Positions 31,575-39,504 of a stretch of 50,969 nucleotides of DNA are shown here, piece by piece. The stretch is from an uncultured Alphaproteobacteria bacterium (GTDB taxonomy: Bacteria; Pseudomonadota; Alphaproteobacteria; CAAHEQ01; UBA3637). The notes under the pieces were generated by a model. The model was not told where the DNA came from and made no database searches. It saw nothing but the letters and a program-made list of their open reading frames with translations. Each line of letters starts with the position of its first letter. The stretch's first letter is position 1. The stretch is taken from positions 1 through 50,969 of the forward strand of contig CAKQBW010000009.1 in NCBI GenBank assembly GCA_934216505.1, read 5' to 3'. The position numbers and the translations under genes are program-made.

Positions 31575-31960
31575 TCTTTTTTCTCAGATTTTGTTGAAGA
31601 GGGGGCCATATTCAGATAAGCCTCTTGGCAATGCTTTAAACAATAAGGCTTTCCTACTACGGTTTGTTGTCCGCAAAAACAAAAGTCTTCATCTGTTGGA
31701 TCACCGATGGGCCACCGACATGTATTTAATTTTAAATCCGTCAAATGAATCTTCCCTGCGATGACCTTTTTGATAGAAACTTTTTGTTTTTTATTGCTAA
31801 TCGTTTTAATAGGAGAAGGGCGTGTCTTTAAATTTAAGCGATGGACCTTGCCGATAATGGAATTTTTTGACATTCCCAAAACTTTTGCAATTTCAGCGGT
31901 GGGCTTTTCCGATTGCCACATTTTCTTTAATTTTTTGATTTTATCATCAGTCCAAACCAT
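31571..31960 (-). CDS. gcrA: GcrA-family cell cycle regulator
   Basis: GcrA is an alphaproteobacterial factor that binds sigma70 and activates promoters carrying CcrM-methylated GANTC sites. The 129-residue product has the N-terminal helix-turn-helix opening MVWTDDKIKKLKKMW, then AEIAKVLGMSKNSIIGKVHRL, a basic linker (about 45-70), and the C-terminal domain with CRWPIGDP, DFCFCG and YCLKHC cysteines. Length is on the short side of the family. It has a strong promoter at 31981-32009 and GGAGAG ribosome site. It is translationally coupled to polA, so the regulator and polymerase are probably on one mRNA. This is good taxonomic evidence for Alphaproteobacteria. Confidence 0.95.
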   Translation of the reverse strand: MVWTDDKIKKLKKMWQSEKPTAEIAKVLGMSKNSIIGKVHRLNLKTRPSPIKTISNKKQKVSIKKVIAGKIHLTDLKLNTCRWPIGDPTDEDFCFCGQQTVVGKPYCLKHCQEAYLNMAPSSTKSEKKE

Positions 31961-31980
31961 ATTTTCTCTCCTTTTCTATA

Positions 31981-32009
31981 AGTATAGCCAAAAACAGTTA
32001 TTTTGTCAA
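31981..32009 (-). promoter_or_regulatory. Promoter for gcrA-polA (TTGACA-N17-TATACT)
   Basis: On the minus strand, the perfect -35 at 32004-32009 overlaps the stop codon of the upstream gene, and the -10 is at 31981-31986. It is one of the strongest promoters in the window. Confidence 0.7.
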
Positions 32010-32791
32010 TCTGAATAGAGTTTTTTATCCAAAAGAATTTGAAAGGGAGTATTTTGGAAAAGGATAGGAATCAATGAAAAGTATTCTTTCACAAAAGTTT
32101 CCTCTGGCCCAGAAGTTTTGGGCAGTTTCCCCTTTTGATATTGACGATAAAGGGCGGCCACTTTATCCACTTTTTGGACAAAGGTCCGTGTGGAATCTAA
32201 TCCTTCTGATTTTAGTTGATCGTTTAACGCTGCATTAGGGAAAACAAAAATGTCCTTTAAATAAACAGGGCTGTCCTTTTGGGCGAGTAATTTTTTTTGG
32301 TGATCTGTTAGATTTCCTTTGAGCAAATTCAGCCCATTTTTAAAGCGAATTAAATCAGTGGTTGCAAAATTATCCGATACAGGTGTTTTCATAAAATTCA
32401 AAAAGACTTGATTGGGATTGGCCTCATTGGGTTGGTTATTTAAAAACTCGTCAGGCCACATCTCTGGGGCGAGATAATAATAAAATTGGGCGGGTAGGTA
32501 AGTGAGTAATTCTTCATCGTTTTGAAATTTTTTGGCAATTCTAGTGGGTCTCTTTCCTTTCCAAATGATAATTTCGGGGTGTGTTTTTATTTTTTTGGGC
32601 ACAGACCTTTTTTCGTTCAACATAGGAAAGATATATTGGCGCATTTCAAAAGGGGTTTGCAACAAAAAATCCAACAGATTATCTTGTTCTTCCACTAATC
32701 TTTTGCGGAGCATTTGTCCTTTTGTCATTTCTTGGGCCGAAACGTCCATTGAAAAAACAAACATCAATAATAATAAAAGTATTTTTTTCAT
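32006..32791 (-). CDS. Secreted protein of unknown function
   Basis: This 261-residue protein has a clear signal peptide (residues 1-19, ending VSAQ). The mature part is basic, with Pro/Phe/Leu-rich segments (FLLQTPFEMRQYIFPML, LPAQFYYYLAPEMWPDEF). No cysteine-rich or enzymatic motif is seen. It overlaps the upstream 420-residue membrane gene by 4 bp (ATGA), so the two are made together and may interact. It belongs to the transcription unit starting upstream of 36196, unless internal promoters exist. Probably periplasmic. Confidence 0.75.
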   Translation of the reverse strand: MKKILLLLLMFVFSMDVSAQEMTKGQMLRKRLVEEQDNLLDFLLQTPFEMRQYIFPMLNEKRSVPKKIKTHPEIIIWKGKRPTRIAKKFQNDEELLTYLPAQFYYYLAPEMWPDEFLNNQPNEANPNQVFLNFMKTPVSDNFATTDLIRFKNGLNLLKGNLTDHQKKLLAQKDSPVYLKDIFVFPNAALNDQLKSEGLDSTRTFVQKVDKVAALYRQYQKGKLPKTSGPEETFVKEYFSLIPILFQNTPFQILLDKKLYSD

Positions 32792-34050
32792 CGTGTTCCT
32801 CCTTTTTTGGCTTCGTGTATTTTATAGATTTCTTTTTGTACAGGGTGAATGAATAAAAAGTCTGTTATTATAATCAGAATAATAGAAAATAAAATCAATA
32901 GGTAAAACCAATAAAAGTCTGTTTCTATTTTATAAGTAATCATAAAAAGAAATCCCAATAAAATCAATAAGGCAGAGCCGATAAGAATTTCTTTGTTCCT
33001 ATTTAAAAAGTTGATAAAAAAGTGGGGAGAAAATGAATGGAATTTCTTTAACTTTTTTTCCAAGGACATATATTTTATTTCAAGCCCTGACCCTAAAATA
33101 TACAAAAATAAAACACTCACAATAATGCCCCACAAGGTGCCATTAAGGGATTGCTTTAATAAAGTCTTTTGGGCGGGATAATGGGATTTTGTTTGTAATT
33201 GAATTTGGGTGTTAGCGGGCAAGACCTTATTCATTTTAAAAAATAGATTCCCTTGATTATCGGGGGAAATGGTAAAGTTTTCGGGATAGGTTTTATTGTT
33301 TGTTCCGATTAAAAATTCCAACGAATTTATTTTGCTTTGGTTATTGAAAATAATTCCCGAAAAAGTGTCCGCCACAAAAGGCCATTTATTCCCCATCAAG
33401 GGAATCAGCAAAGTGTCTTGGTTTTGTGGGGCAATAATCAGATAATCCAATTGAATTTTGTGGGCTCCTATATCCACTTCAGGCAAGGTCAGGAAGACTT
33501 CGTTTTCTTTACTTTGAATTTTTGGGGGAAGAATTTGTCCATCTAAACGAACCTGTCTGAGTTGAAAATTATCCAAAGAAACAGGCCAATTTCGGGTAAT
33601 ATCTTTTTGGGGAGCTCTTAAAATAAAACTTAAATCTTCGTGAATGTAAAACACATCGGTGTCTGTGGCGGTAATCACAAAGTGCCAATCGGGGGTATAT
33701 TGTATAAAGGGAACTTGTTTGGGAGCCCCAAAAGCAGGCTGAATTCGGACGGTTTGTTGATTCGTATTTTCCACAGAAACGGAGGGGGTTAAATCCAACT
33801 CAGGGCCTTTTGAGGCGGGAATGTCCATAGAGCCAAATAAACGCAATTTTAAATGATCTTGCCATGTTTTTGGAATAGGTTTATCCGAAACACCCTCCAA
33901 AAAAACCAAGGGCTTCCCTTCAAATGAACGGGGTTCATTTTGATAAATCAAGTTGGGGTTGTCTTTTTGAAACATTTGATCCATATTGACCTGAGCGCAA
34001 ATAGATTGTCCCCATAAAAAAATCAGTAAGAAAAGTCCCCCATTTTTCAT
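32788..34050 (-). CDS. Secreted/membrane protein with beta-sandwich-like domain, unknown
   Basis: This 420-residue product starts at the ATG at 34048-34050 with AAGGAATAAAG upstream. The longer open frame to 34077 begins inside nth and is rejected. A signal peptide (about 1-20, ending CAQ) leads to a large extracytoplasmic region rich in strands (about 60-300). Three membrane helices follow near 305-325, 353-373 and 380-405, with a charged cytoplasmic tail. The layout is loosely like DUF2207-type membrane proteins, but I cannot assign it. It overlaps the following secreted protein gene by 4 bp and follows nth by 2 bp. Confidence 0.75.
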   Translation of the reverse strand: MKNGGLFLLIFLWGQSICAQVNMDQMFQKDNPNLIYQNEPRSFEGKPLVFLEGVSDKPIPKTWQDHLKLRLFGSMDIPASKGPELDLTPSVSVENTNQQTVRIQPAFGAPKQVPFIQYTPDWHFVITATDTDVFYIHEDLSFILRAPQKDITRNWPVSLDNFQLRQVRLDGQILPPKIQSKENEVFLTLPEVDIGAHKIQLDYLIIAPQNQDTLLIPLMGNKWPFVADTFSGIIFNNQSKINSLEFLIGTNNKTYPENFTISPDNQGNLFFKMNKVLPANTQIQLQTKSHYPAQKTLLKQSLNGTLWGIIVSVLFLYILGSGLEIKYMSLEKKLKKFHSFSPHFFINFLNRNKEILIGSALLILLGFLFMITYKIETDFYWFYLLILFSIILIIITDFLFIHPVQKEIYKIHEAKKGGTR

Positions 34051-34052
34051 CT

Positions 34053-34691
34053 TTATTCCTTTTCGTCTGAACAACAAACTTCATACATGGGGCATTCGGC
34101 ACATTTTGGCTTTCTGGCGGTGCAAACATAGCGTCCCAATAGCACCATTGCTAAAGCAAAATCAGGCTTATATTTTTCAGGAATAATTTTTTCTAATTTG
34201 TCCTGAACTTCTGCGGGTGTTTTTCCTGAACAAATTTTCAAGCGATGAGCCAACCGAAACACATGCGTATCAACGCCAATGTAAGGGGCGTGATAGGCGA
34301 CATTTAAAAAGACACTGGCCGTTTTGCGTCCGATACCGGGCAAAGTGATTAAAGTATTAAAATCCGTTGGGATAGTTCCGTTATATTTTTCCACCAATTC
34401 AGTGGCTAAATGGACAATAGATTTTGCTTTGTTGTTGAAATAGTTGATGGATTTTAGGTAAGGCGTGATACCGGAGATACCTAATTCAATGGCTTCTTGA
34501 GGGGTGGGGACAGCCTGAAATAGAGTGGGGGTATTTTTATTCACATTTTTATCCGTGGATTGAGCGGACAAAATAATCGCCATAATTAATTCCCAAGGGG
34601 TGTGCCAATTTAATTCACACTTTGGGTGAGGATAAACTTGATTTAATTTTTCAACAAATTTTAAAAGTTGTTCAGATGTCATCAAAGGCAT
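34053..34691 (-). CDS. nth: Endonuclease III
   Basis: Nth is a DNA glycosylase/AP lyase that removes oxidised pyrimidines. The 212-residue product has the helix-hairpin-helix LPGIGRKTA with the catalytic Lys, the GVDTHV catalytic Asp, and the 4Fe-4S loop C-x6-C-x2-C-x5-C (CTARKPKCAECPMYEVC). Length is typical. It sits directly after ispA. Confidence 0.97.
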   Translation of the reverse strand: MPLMTSEQLLKFVEKLNQVYPHPKCELNWHTPWELIMAIILSAQSTDKNVNKNTPTLFQAVPTPQEAIELGISGITPYLKSINYFNNKAKSIVHLATELVEKYNGTIPTDFNTLITLPGIGRKTASVFLNVAYHAPYIGVDTHVFRLAHRLKICSGKTPAEVQDKLEKIIPEKYKPDFALAMVLLGRYVCTARKPKCAECPMYEVCCSDEKE

Positions 34692-35576
34692 TTAATTTTT
34701 CCTTATCATAATGAAGTGTGCCGCTTGACGCAAAGGGGCGGCTTTTTGATCAAAAATTTCCAAGGCTTTCAGGGCTTCTTTTTCCAAAGACAGGGCTTTT
34801 TGACGGGCTTGTTCCAGCCCCAAAAGAGAAACGAAAGTGGCTTTTTTCTCTTTGTTGTCTTTTCCTAAAGTTTTTCCCATGTCTTCTTGACTTCCTTCTA
34901 TATCCAAAATGTCATCAGTTATTTGAAACATCAATCCAATCGCCTGAGCGTATTGTTCCAAAGCCTGTTTTTGGTTTTTGTTGGCCTTGGCGGCGATAGC
35001 GGGAGCCATGACGGCGTAATTCAATAAACAGCCTGTTTTTAAGGATTGCAGATAGGCCACTTCTTGCAGATTTAATTTTTCTTTTTCCCCAATTAGATCA
35101 ATCATTTGCCCGCCCGCCATGCCATTTTTTCCTGCTTTTTGGGCTAATAAATGGATGAGTTGCCCTCTGATTTCAGCATCAGGGTGAGTTTTTTTATCCG
35201 ACAGAACTTCAAAGGCCAAAGTCAAAAGACTATCTCCCGCTAAAATGGCGGTGGCTTCATCAAAGGCAATATGGTTTGTCGGTTTGCCGCGCCTTAAAGT
35301 ATCATTATCCATAGCGGGTAAGTCATCATGAATTAAAGAATAACTATGAACCATTTCTAATGCCGTGGCAATTTGGAGGGCGTTTTGTTTTTTTAAGCCC
35401 AACATTTTCCCCACAGTTAAAACCAAAAATGCCCGAAAAGCCTTTCCCCCTCCTAAAACAGAATAACGCATGGACTCTGTTAATCGTCTTTCCTTCCCAC
35501 GGGGAAGAATCAGATATTTTTCCAAGTTTTTATCTAATTGTTTGCGGGCGAGGGCTAAGTCATTCTTTATCGGCAT
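34692..35576 (-). CDS. ispA: Polyprenyl (farnesyl) diphosphate synthase
   Basis: IspA condenses isopentenyl and dimethylallyl diphosphates to geranyl and farnesyl diphosphate. The 294-residue product has the first Asp-rich motif DDLPAMDNDTLRRG (short-chain pattern), GGQMIDL, and the second motif DDILDIEGSQED. It follows xseB with a 17 bp overlap, the standard xseB-ispA order. The usual third member, dxs, is absent, and nth takes its place. Confidence 0.95.
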   Translation of the reverse strand: MPIKNDLALARKQLDKNLEKYLILPRGKERRLTESMRYSVLGGGKAFRAFLVLTVGKMLGLKKQNALQIATALEMVHSYSLIHDDLPAMDNDTLRRGKPTNHIAFDEATAILAGDSLLTLAFEVLSDKKTHPDAEIRGQLIHLLAQKAGKNGMAGGQMIDLIGEKEKLNLQEVAYLQSLKTGCLLNYAVMAPAIAAKANKNQKQALEQYAQAIGLMFQITDDILDIEGSQEDMGKTLGKDNKEKKATFVSLLGLEQARQKALSLEKEALKALEIFDQKAAPLRQAAHFIMIRKN

Positions 35577-35805
35577 CTAATGGTTCTACTCCTTGTGGAA
35601 TTCCTTGTTTATCCAAAATCAATTTTTCCACTTTCATCTGAGCGGTTTTTAACTTTTCTTCGCATACTTTTTTTAAAGCACACCCTTCTTCATAGGCTTT
35701 GATGGCTTCTTCCAATTTTATTTGACCAGACTCCAACTGTCTCACCAAAGTTTCTAATTTTTCTAAGGCCTCTTCAAAGGATAAGTTTTCCATTTCATTT
35801 TTCAT
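35560..35805 (-). CDS. xseB: Exodeoxyribonuclease VII small subunit
   Basis: XseB joins XseA to form exonuclease VII. The 81-residue product has the family core LSFEEALEKLETLVRQLESGQIKLEEAIKAYEEGCALKK in pieces across residues 8-45. I start it at the ATG at 35803-35805, with AAAGGA upstream. A longer frame (to 35880) adds residues that overlap the His/Cys-tail gene and look non-XseB. xseA is not in the window. Confidence 0.93.
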   Translation of the reverse strand: MKNEMENLSFEEALEKLETLVRQLESGQIKLEEAIKAYEEGCALKKVCEEKLKTAQMKVEKLILDKQGIPQGVEPLDADKE

Positions 35806-36196
35806 TCTTTTTTCCTTTATCACAACATTTCTTTTTTTGATGACAACAACAATCGTGAGTATGATGGCAACATTCGTCATGGGACCCAGAACATCCGCAG
35901 GATTCTTGAGGTTTCGTAGAGGGGTGAGGTTTTGCTTTTAATTCCAACTCCCGTTTTGCTAGTTGATTCATAATATCCCACATTGTTTCACGTGTTTCGT
36001 AAATCATTTGAACGGCGGTAATTTCTTGAGTGGCTTGTTCCAACTCGTCCAATTCTTCTTCCATTTTGCTTTGTAAATGAAAGGCTTTTTTCCCCAAGAT
36101 TTGCATTTCTTCCCACAAAAGTTTTGGGTCATTTGCTGTTTTTAAAAGCAGCTTCAGTTGATGCACATGATGGGCTAAATCTATTTCAGTGGTCAT
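35795..36196 (-). CDS. Coiled-coil protein with a Cys/His-rich metal-binding-like tail
   Basis: This 133-residue product has an acidic helical/coiled-coil region (about 20-85). Its tail (100-125) contains nine Cys and five His (C100, C102, C109/110, C116-118, C124/125), followed by a Lys-rich end. The tail could bind zinc, copper or nickel. No signal peptide is visible, so it is probably cytoplasmic. It has a strong TTGGAGG ribosome site and is the first gene after a promoter, leading xseB-ispA-nth. It overlaps xseB by 11 bp. The family is not recognised. Confidence 0.72.
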   Translation of the reverse strand: MTTEIDLAHHVHQLKLLLKTANDPKLLWEEMQILGKKAFHLQSKMEEELDELEQATQEITAVQMIYETRETMWDIMNQLAKRELELKAKPHPSTKPQESCGCSGSHDECCHHTHDCCCHQKKKCCDKGKKNEK

Positions 36197-36218
36197 TTGT
36201 ATCCTCCAATCATTGTTT

Positions 36219-36248
36219 AGTATAGTTTATTTTACCTAAATTCGTCAA
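36219..36248 (-). promoter_or_regulatory. Promoter for the His/Cys-tail-xseB-ispA-nth unit (TTGACG-N18-TATACT)
   Basis: On the minus strand, the -35 is at 36243-36248 and the -10 at 36219-36224, with an 18 bp spacer. The first gene starts at 36196 after TTGGAGG. Confidence 0.5.
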
Positions 36249-36253
36249 GGAAA

Positions 36254-36940
36254 TTATTTTCTTTTTAATAAAAATTTCCGCTCTGGGGGTAAAAAATGTT
36301 TTAAGGCATGTTTAGTTAAAAAATACCCTGTTAAATTTAACCCATTTTTTAAATCATCAAAACTGGGGGCGACTTCTTTGATAAAAAAGGCAGGTAAGGG
36401 CAAAAGTTTATCATGGTAAGGATGCCCCATTTCTTGACTGACCGCATGTCCTGTTTTGGGGGAAACATAGGTGAGATTGTTTTTATCTCCCCCACCTGCA
36501 CAGGAAGTTAGATCCAATGAAAACCCTAATTCAGACAATAAAAAAAGTTCAAATAAAATATAATCTTTTACATAAGTTTCTTCGCTTAATTTATTGAAAA
36601 ATAATAACATATGATGATATACATTTTCGTATGTTTGTCGTTCGGGAAGACAAACATTTAAAATTTCACAAAGGCTTTTGAGGGCACACAACCTTGACCA
36701 ATCGTCCAAAAAGGGGGCTGCGGTTGATTTTAAATGTTCCAAGTAAAAAGTCCCTAATTGTTCATTTAAGCGGGCTTGCCAACGGGCAGAAACGATATCG
36801 GCTATTTGAGGGGGCTTTTTTCCTTTATATACCCCCAAATAGCGGCCATTTTCTTGTGTTAAAAGGGAAACGACATATGACCGTTCCCCTAAATTTTTTA
36901 CCCCCAAAACAATCGCTTTTTCTGTTTTGAAATCAGGCAT
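36254..36940 (-). CDS. recO: DNA repair protein RecO
   Basis: RecO works with RecF/RecR to load RecA. The 228-residue product begins with the OB-fold segment (KTEKAIVLGVKNLGERSYVVSLL) and then a helical domain with a C-terminal region starting FSLDLTSCAGGG, where the zinc cluster often lies, although only one clear Cys is retained there. It overlaps era by 8 bp. lepB-rnc-era-recO is a common alphaproteobacterial operon. Confidence 0.92.
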   Translation of the reverse strand: MPDFKTEKAIVLGVKNLGERSYVVSLLTQENGRYLGVYKGKKPPQIADIVSARWQARLNEQLGTFYLEHLKSTAAPFLDDWSRLCALKSLCEILNVCLPERQTYENVYHHMLLFFNKLSEETYVKDYILFELFLLSELGFSLDLTSCAGGGDKNNLTYVSPKTGHAVSQEMGHPYHDKLLPLPAFFIKEVAPSFDDLKNGLNLTGYFLTKHALKHFLPPERKFLLKRK

Positions 36941-37814
36941 TAAAGTTCAATCCCCAAGGTTTATATTGATTGACATCGTCAATCCAATTGGGGCGCACTT
37001 TTACAAACAAAAACAAATGAACTTTTTGCCCCAGTTGGCGGGTCATTTCTTTGCGGGCTGATTCCCCGATTTTTTTTATCATAGATCCATGGGCCCCCAA
37101 AACAATGGATTTTTGCGCCTCTTTGGATACAATAATGTTTTGTTCAATGCGAATACTGTCTTTGTTTGTTTTAAAAGAAACAGGCTCTACTGTCAGTTGA
37201 TAGGGCAATTCTTGTCGCAGATATAAAAACAGTTTTTCCCGAGTAATTTCCGCACAAAAAAGGCGGTCAGGTAAATCGGTCAATTCGTCCTCAGGAAACA
37301 TCCAAGGGGCGGGAGGGGCCAGTTGAATCAGATATTCCTTTAATTCTTTAATGCCTTCTCCTGTTTGGGCGGAAACGCAAAAGACCTGAAGGATTTGCCT
37401 CATGGTATTTATTTTTTCCAACAAAGGAAGCATTTTATCTTTTTTTACTAAATCAACTTTATTGATAATCAAAGTGATTTTTTGCTCTGCTTTTTGGATA
37501 ATTTCCAAATCTGTTTCCATCAGCCCCTTTGTACCATCTATCACGATAACTAATTTATCAGCATCTTCTGAGGCAGACCAAGTGGCGTCCAACATCGCAC
37601 GGTCTAAGCGGCGTTTGGGCTTGAAAATACCCGGCGTATCCACCAATACTAACTGGGTTTCTCCTTCGGTTAAAACGCCCCGTACTCGTGTCCGTGTGGT
37701 TTGAACTTTGGGGGAAATAATGCTTACCTTTTGACCAATCAAGCGGTTGATTAAGGTGGATTTACCCACATTTGTTTGCCCCAAAATCCCAATAAAAGCA
37801 AAATGTTGAGTCAT
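36933..37814 (-). CDS. era: GTPase Era
   Basis: Era is a GTPase needed for 30S maturation that binds 16S rRNA. The 293-residue product has G1 GQTNVGKST, switch I TTRTRVRG, G3 DTPGIF, G4 NKVD, and a C-terminal KH domain (VLGAHGSMIKKIGESARKEM... and VHLFLFVKVRPNW). It overlaps rnc by 4 bp. Confidence 0.98.
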   Translation of the reverse strand: MTQHFAFIGILGQTNVGKSTLINRLIGQKVSIISPKVQTTRTRVRGVLTEGETQLVLVDTPGIFKPKRRLDRAMLDATWSASEDADKLVIVIDGTKGLMETDLEIIQKAEQKITLIINKVDLVKKDKMLPLLEKINTMRQILQVFCVSAQTGEGIKELKEYLIQLAPPAPWMFPEDELTDLPDRLFCAEITREKLFLYLRQELPYQLTVEPVSFKTNKDSIRIEQNIIVSKEAQKSIVLGAHGSMIKKIGESARKEMTRQLGQKVHLFLFVKVRPNWIDDVNQYKPWGLNFNA

Positions 37815-38530
37815 TCATGGACCTCATTTTCTTTTGGGGGCAGCGGGGTGATTTTTTGTAAAAGCAAATAGGCAGCTTCTTGTTCTGCTTTTTTGATGGA
37901 TTGCCCTTTGGCTTCTTGAAGGTGAGGACCTGCCTCCACTTGTACCGTAAATTCAGGCATGTGCGCTAACCCTTTTTGTGAAAGCAAAGTGTATTTGGGA
38001 AGTGTATCAAAATTCTTTTGACAGTACTCTTGCAAAGCAGACTTGCTGTCTTGGGGGGCGTGTTGATAGGAAAGCATTAAAGGTGTCCAAATGGGGATCA
38101 TAAACTTTTTAACGGCATTTAATCCTTGATCTAAATAGAGGGCCCCGATAATGGATTCACACACATCAGACAACACAGATTTATTATGGCGCATTTGCTT
38201 GTGGTCTTTTCCTTTAAACTCGGGCAGATGCCAACTGGTCGTAATTTTGGCCATTGTGGAGGCACAAACCAAGGTGACAAAGCGTTTGGCTAACTCTCCC
38301 TCACTTTCTTCGGGAAAGTTTTGATAGAGCATTTCGGCCACCACAAGACCTGCCACTCTGTCGCCCAAAAATTCCAAGCGTTGATAGCCCGCTCGTTTGC
38401 CATCACTGGCCAATTTCGTGGCTTCTTCGTATAAAGCAGGGGTGTGGAACAACATCTTGATTTGACGCCGTCTTAGTTCAGATTTTTCTCCTGTTGGGGC
38501 TTCTTTTTTTTCCTCTCTTTTTTCTTCCAT
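37811..38530 (-). CDS. rnc: Ribonuclease III
   Basis: RNase III cuts double-stranded RNA, including rRNA precursors. The 239-residue product has the catalytic signature RLEFLGDRVAGLV and the second acidic site DVCESIIGALYLDQG, then a double-stranded RNA-binding domain (about 160-235). Residues after LEFLGD (RVAG) differ from the common SVLG form. It follows lepB by 14 bp. Confidence 0.96.
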   Translation of the reverse strand: MEEKREEKKEAPTGEKSELRRRQIKMLFHTPALYEEATKLASDGKRAGYQRLEFLGDRVAGLVVAEMLYQNFPEESEGELAKRFVTLVCASTMAKITTSWHLPEFKGKDHKQMRHNKSVLSDVCESIIGALYLDQGLNAVKKFMIPIWTPLMLSYQHAPQDSKSALQEYCQKNFDTLPKYTLLSQKGLAHMPEFTVQVEAGPHLQEAKGQSIKKAEQEAAYLLLQKITPLPPKENEVHE

Positions 38531-38544
38531 GAGAAACTCCTTTT

Positions 38545-39357
38545 TTAAATGATTTCTGTTAAAATTCGTTCTTTTCGGACAAATTCATTCCAACGCCAAA
38601 ATTGGAAAAACCATCCATCCCCCGTTGTGGAATAGAAAATAAAGCGGGCTTTGCCTTCCAAATTTTCGGCAGGGACCACGCCAAAAGAACGGCTATCCAA
38701 GGAATTATCACGGTTATCCCCTAACATGAAAAAGTGGTTATCAGGAACAATAATGGGGGGAGTATTATCATATTGAAAAGTATCCCCTAATTCATAAATA
38801 TCATGAACAACGCCATTAGGCAAAGTTTCGGTATAGCGGGTATAAAGGTGTTCACCTGCTTCGGTTTCCCAAACTTCCGTCCCTTTGCGCTCTCTGGGGA
38901 CGAGGGTATTGTTGATATACAGACGTCCATTAAGCATTTGGACGGTGTCGCCAGGTAAGCCAATTACTCGCTTAATGTAATCTGTTTTATTTTCGGGGGG
39001 CTTTTTGAAAACAACGATGTCGCCCCGTTGGGGGGAATTATAGAACAATCGCTTGGTGGGAATTAAGGGGATAGAAAAGGGGAAAGAATGACGGGAATAT
39101 CCATAGTCAAATTTTGTAATGAACAAATAATCTCCAATTAAAAGGGTTGGGACCAAAGAACTAGAAGGGATATTATAGGGTTCTACAACGCACGAACGAA
39201 TGAATAAAGCCAAAAAAATGGCCCAAAAAACACCCTTCCAACCTGACTTTTGGGGGGCTTCTAACTTTTTGTTTAGTTCTTGGATTTTCCTTTGTCGTTC
39301 GGCTTCAACTTCTTCCAAGGATTGGTTTTCAATAGAGTTGATATCATTTTCTTGCAT
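38545..39357 (-). CDS. lepB: Signal peptidase I
   Basis: LepB removes signal peptides from exported proteins. The 270-residue product has an N-terminal cytoplasmic stretch (rich in Glu/Gln/Lys), one membrane helix (about 43-60), the catalytic-Ser motif PSSSLVPTLLIGD (SSS instead of the common SGS/SGSM), the Lys region YIKRVIGLPGD, and GDNRDNSLDSR near the end. I start it at the ATG at 39355-39357 with AAGGAG upstream. A 10-residue longer frame (39387) has no site and is rejected. A weak promoter-like TAAAGT lies upstream. Confidence 0.95.
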   Translation of the reverse strand: MQENDINSIENQSLEEVEAERQRKIQELNKKLEAPQKSGWKGVFWAIFLALFIRSCVVEPYNIPSSSLVPTLLIGDYLFITKFDYGYSRHSFPFSIPLIPTKRLFYNSPQRGDIVVFKKPPENKTDYIKRVIGLPGDTVQMLNGRLYINNTLVPRERKGTEVWETEAGEHLYTRYTETLPNGVVHDIYELGDTFQYDNTPPIIVPDNHFFMLGDNRDNSLDSRSFGVVPAENLEGKARFIFYSTTGDGWFFQFWRWNEFVRKERILTEII

Positions 39358-39434
39358 GTGAGGACTCCTTTTTTGGTACTTTAGCACAAAACGAAGCCAA
39401 AGTCTAGTTAAATTGAAAAAAATAAAAAAAACGC

Positions 39435-39462
39435 TTGCAATTCTATTATTTTGTGATAAACT
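39435..39462 (+). promoter_or_regulatory. Promoter for the outer-membrane barrel gene (TTGCAA-N16-TAAACT)
   Basis: The -35 is at 39435-39440 and the -10 at 39457-39462. The gene starts at 39505 after CAAGGGG. Confidence 0.5.
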
Positions 39463-39504
39463 GAACTTATCCGATTGTTTTTAATTAAAACCAAGGGGTG
39501 TAAA

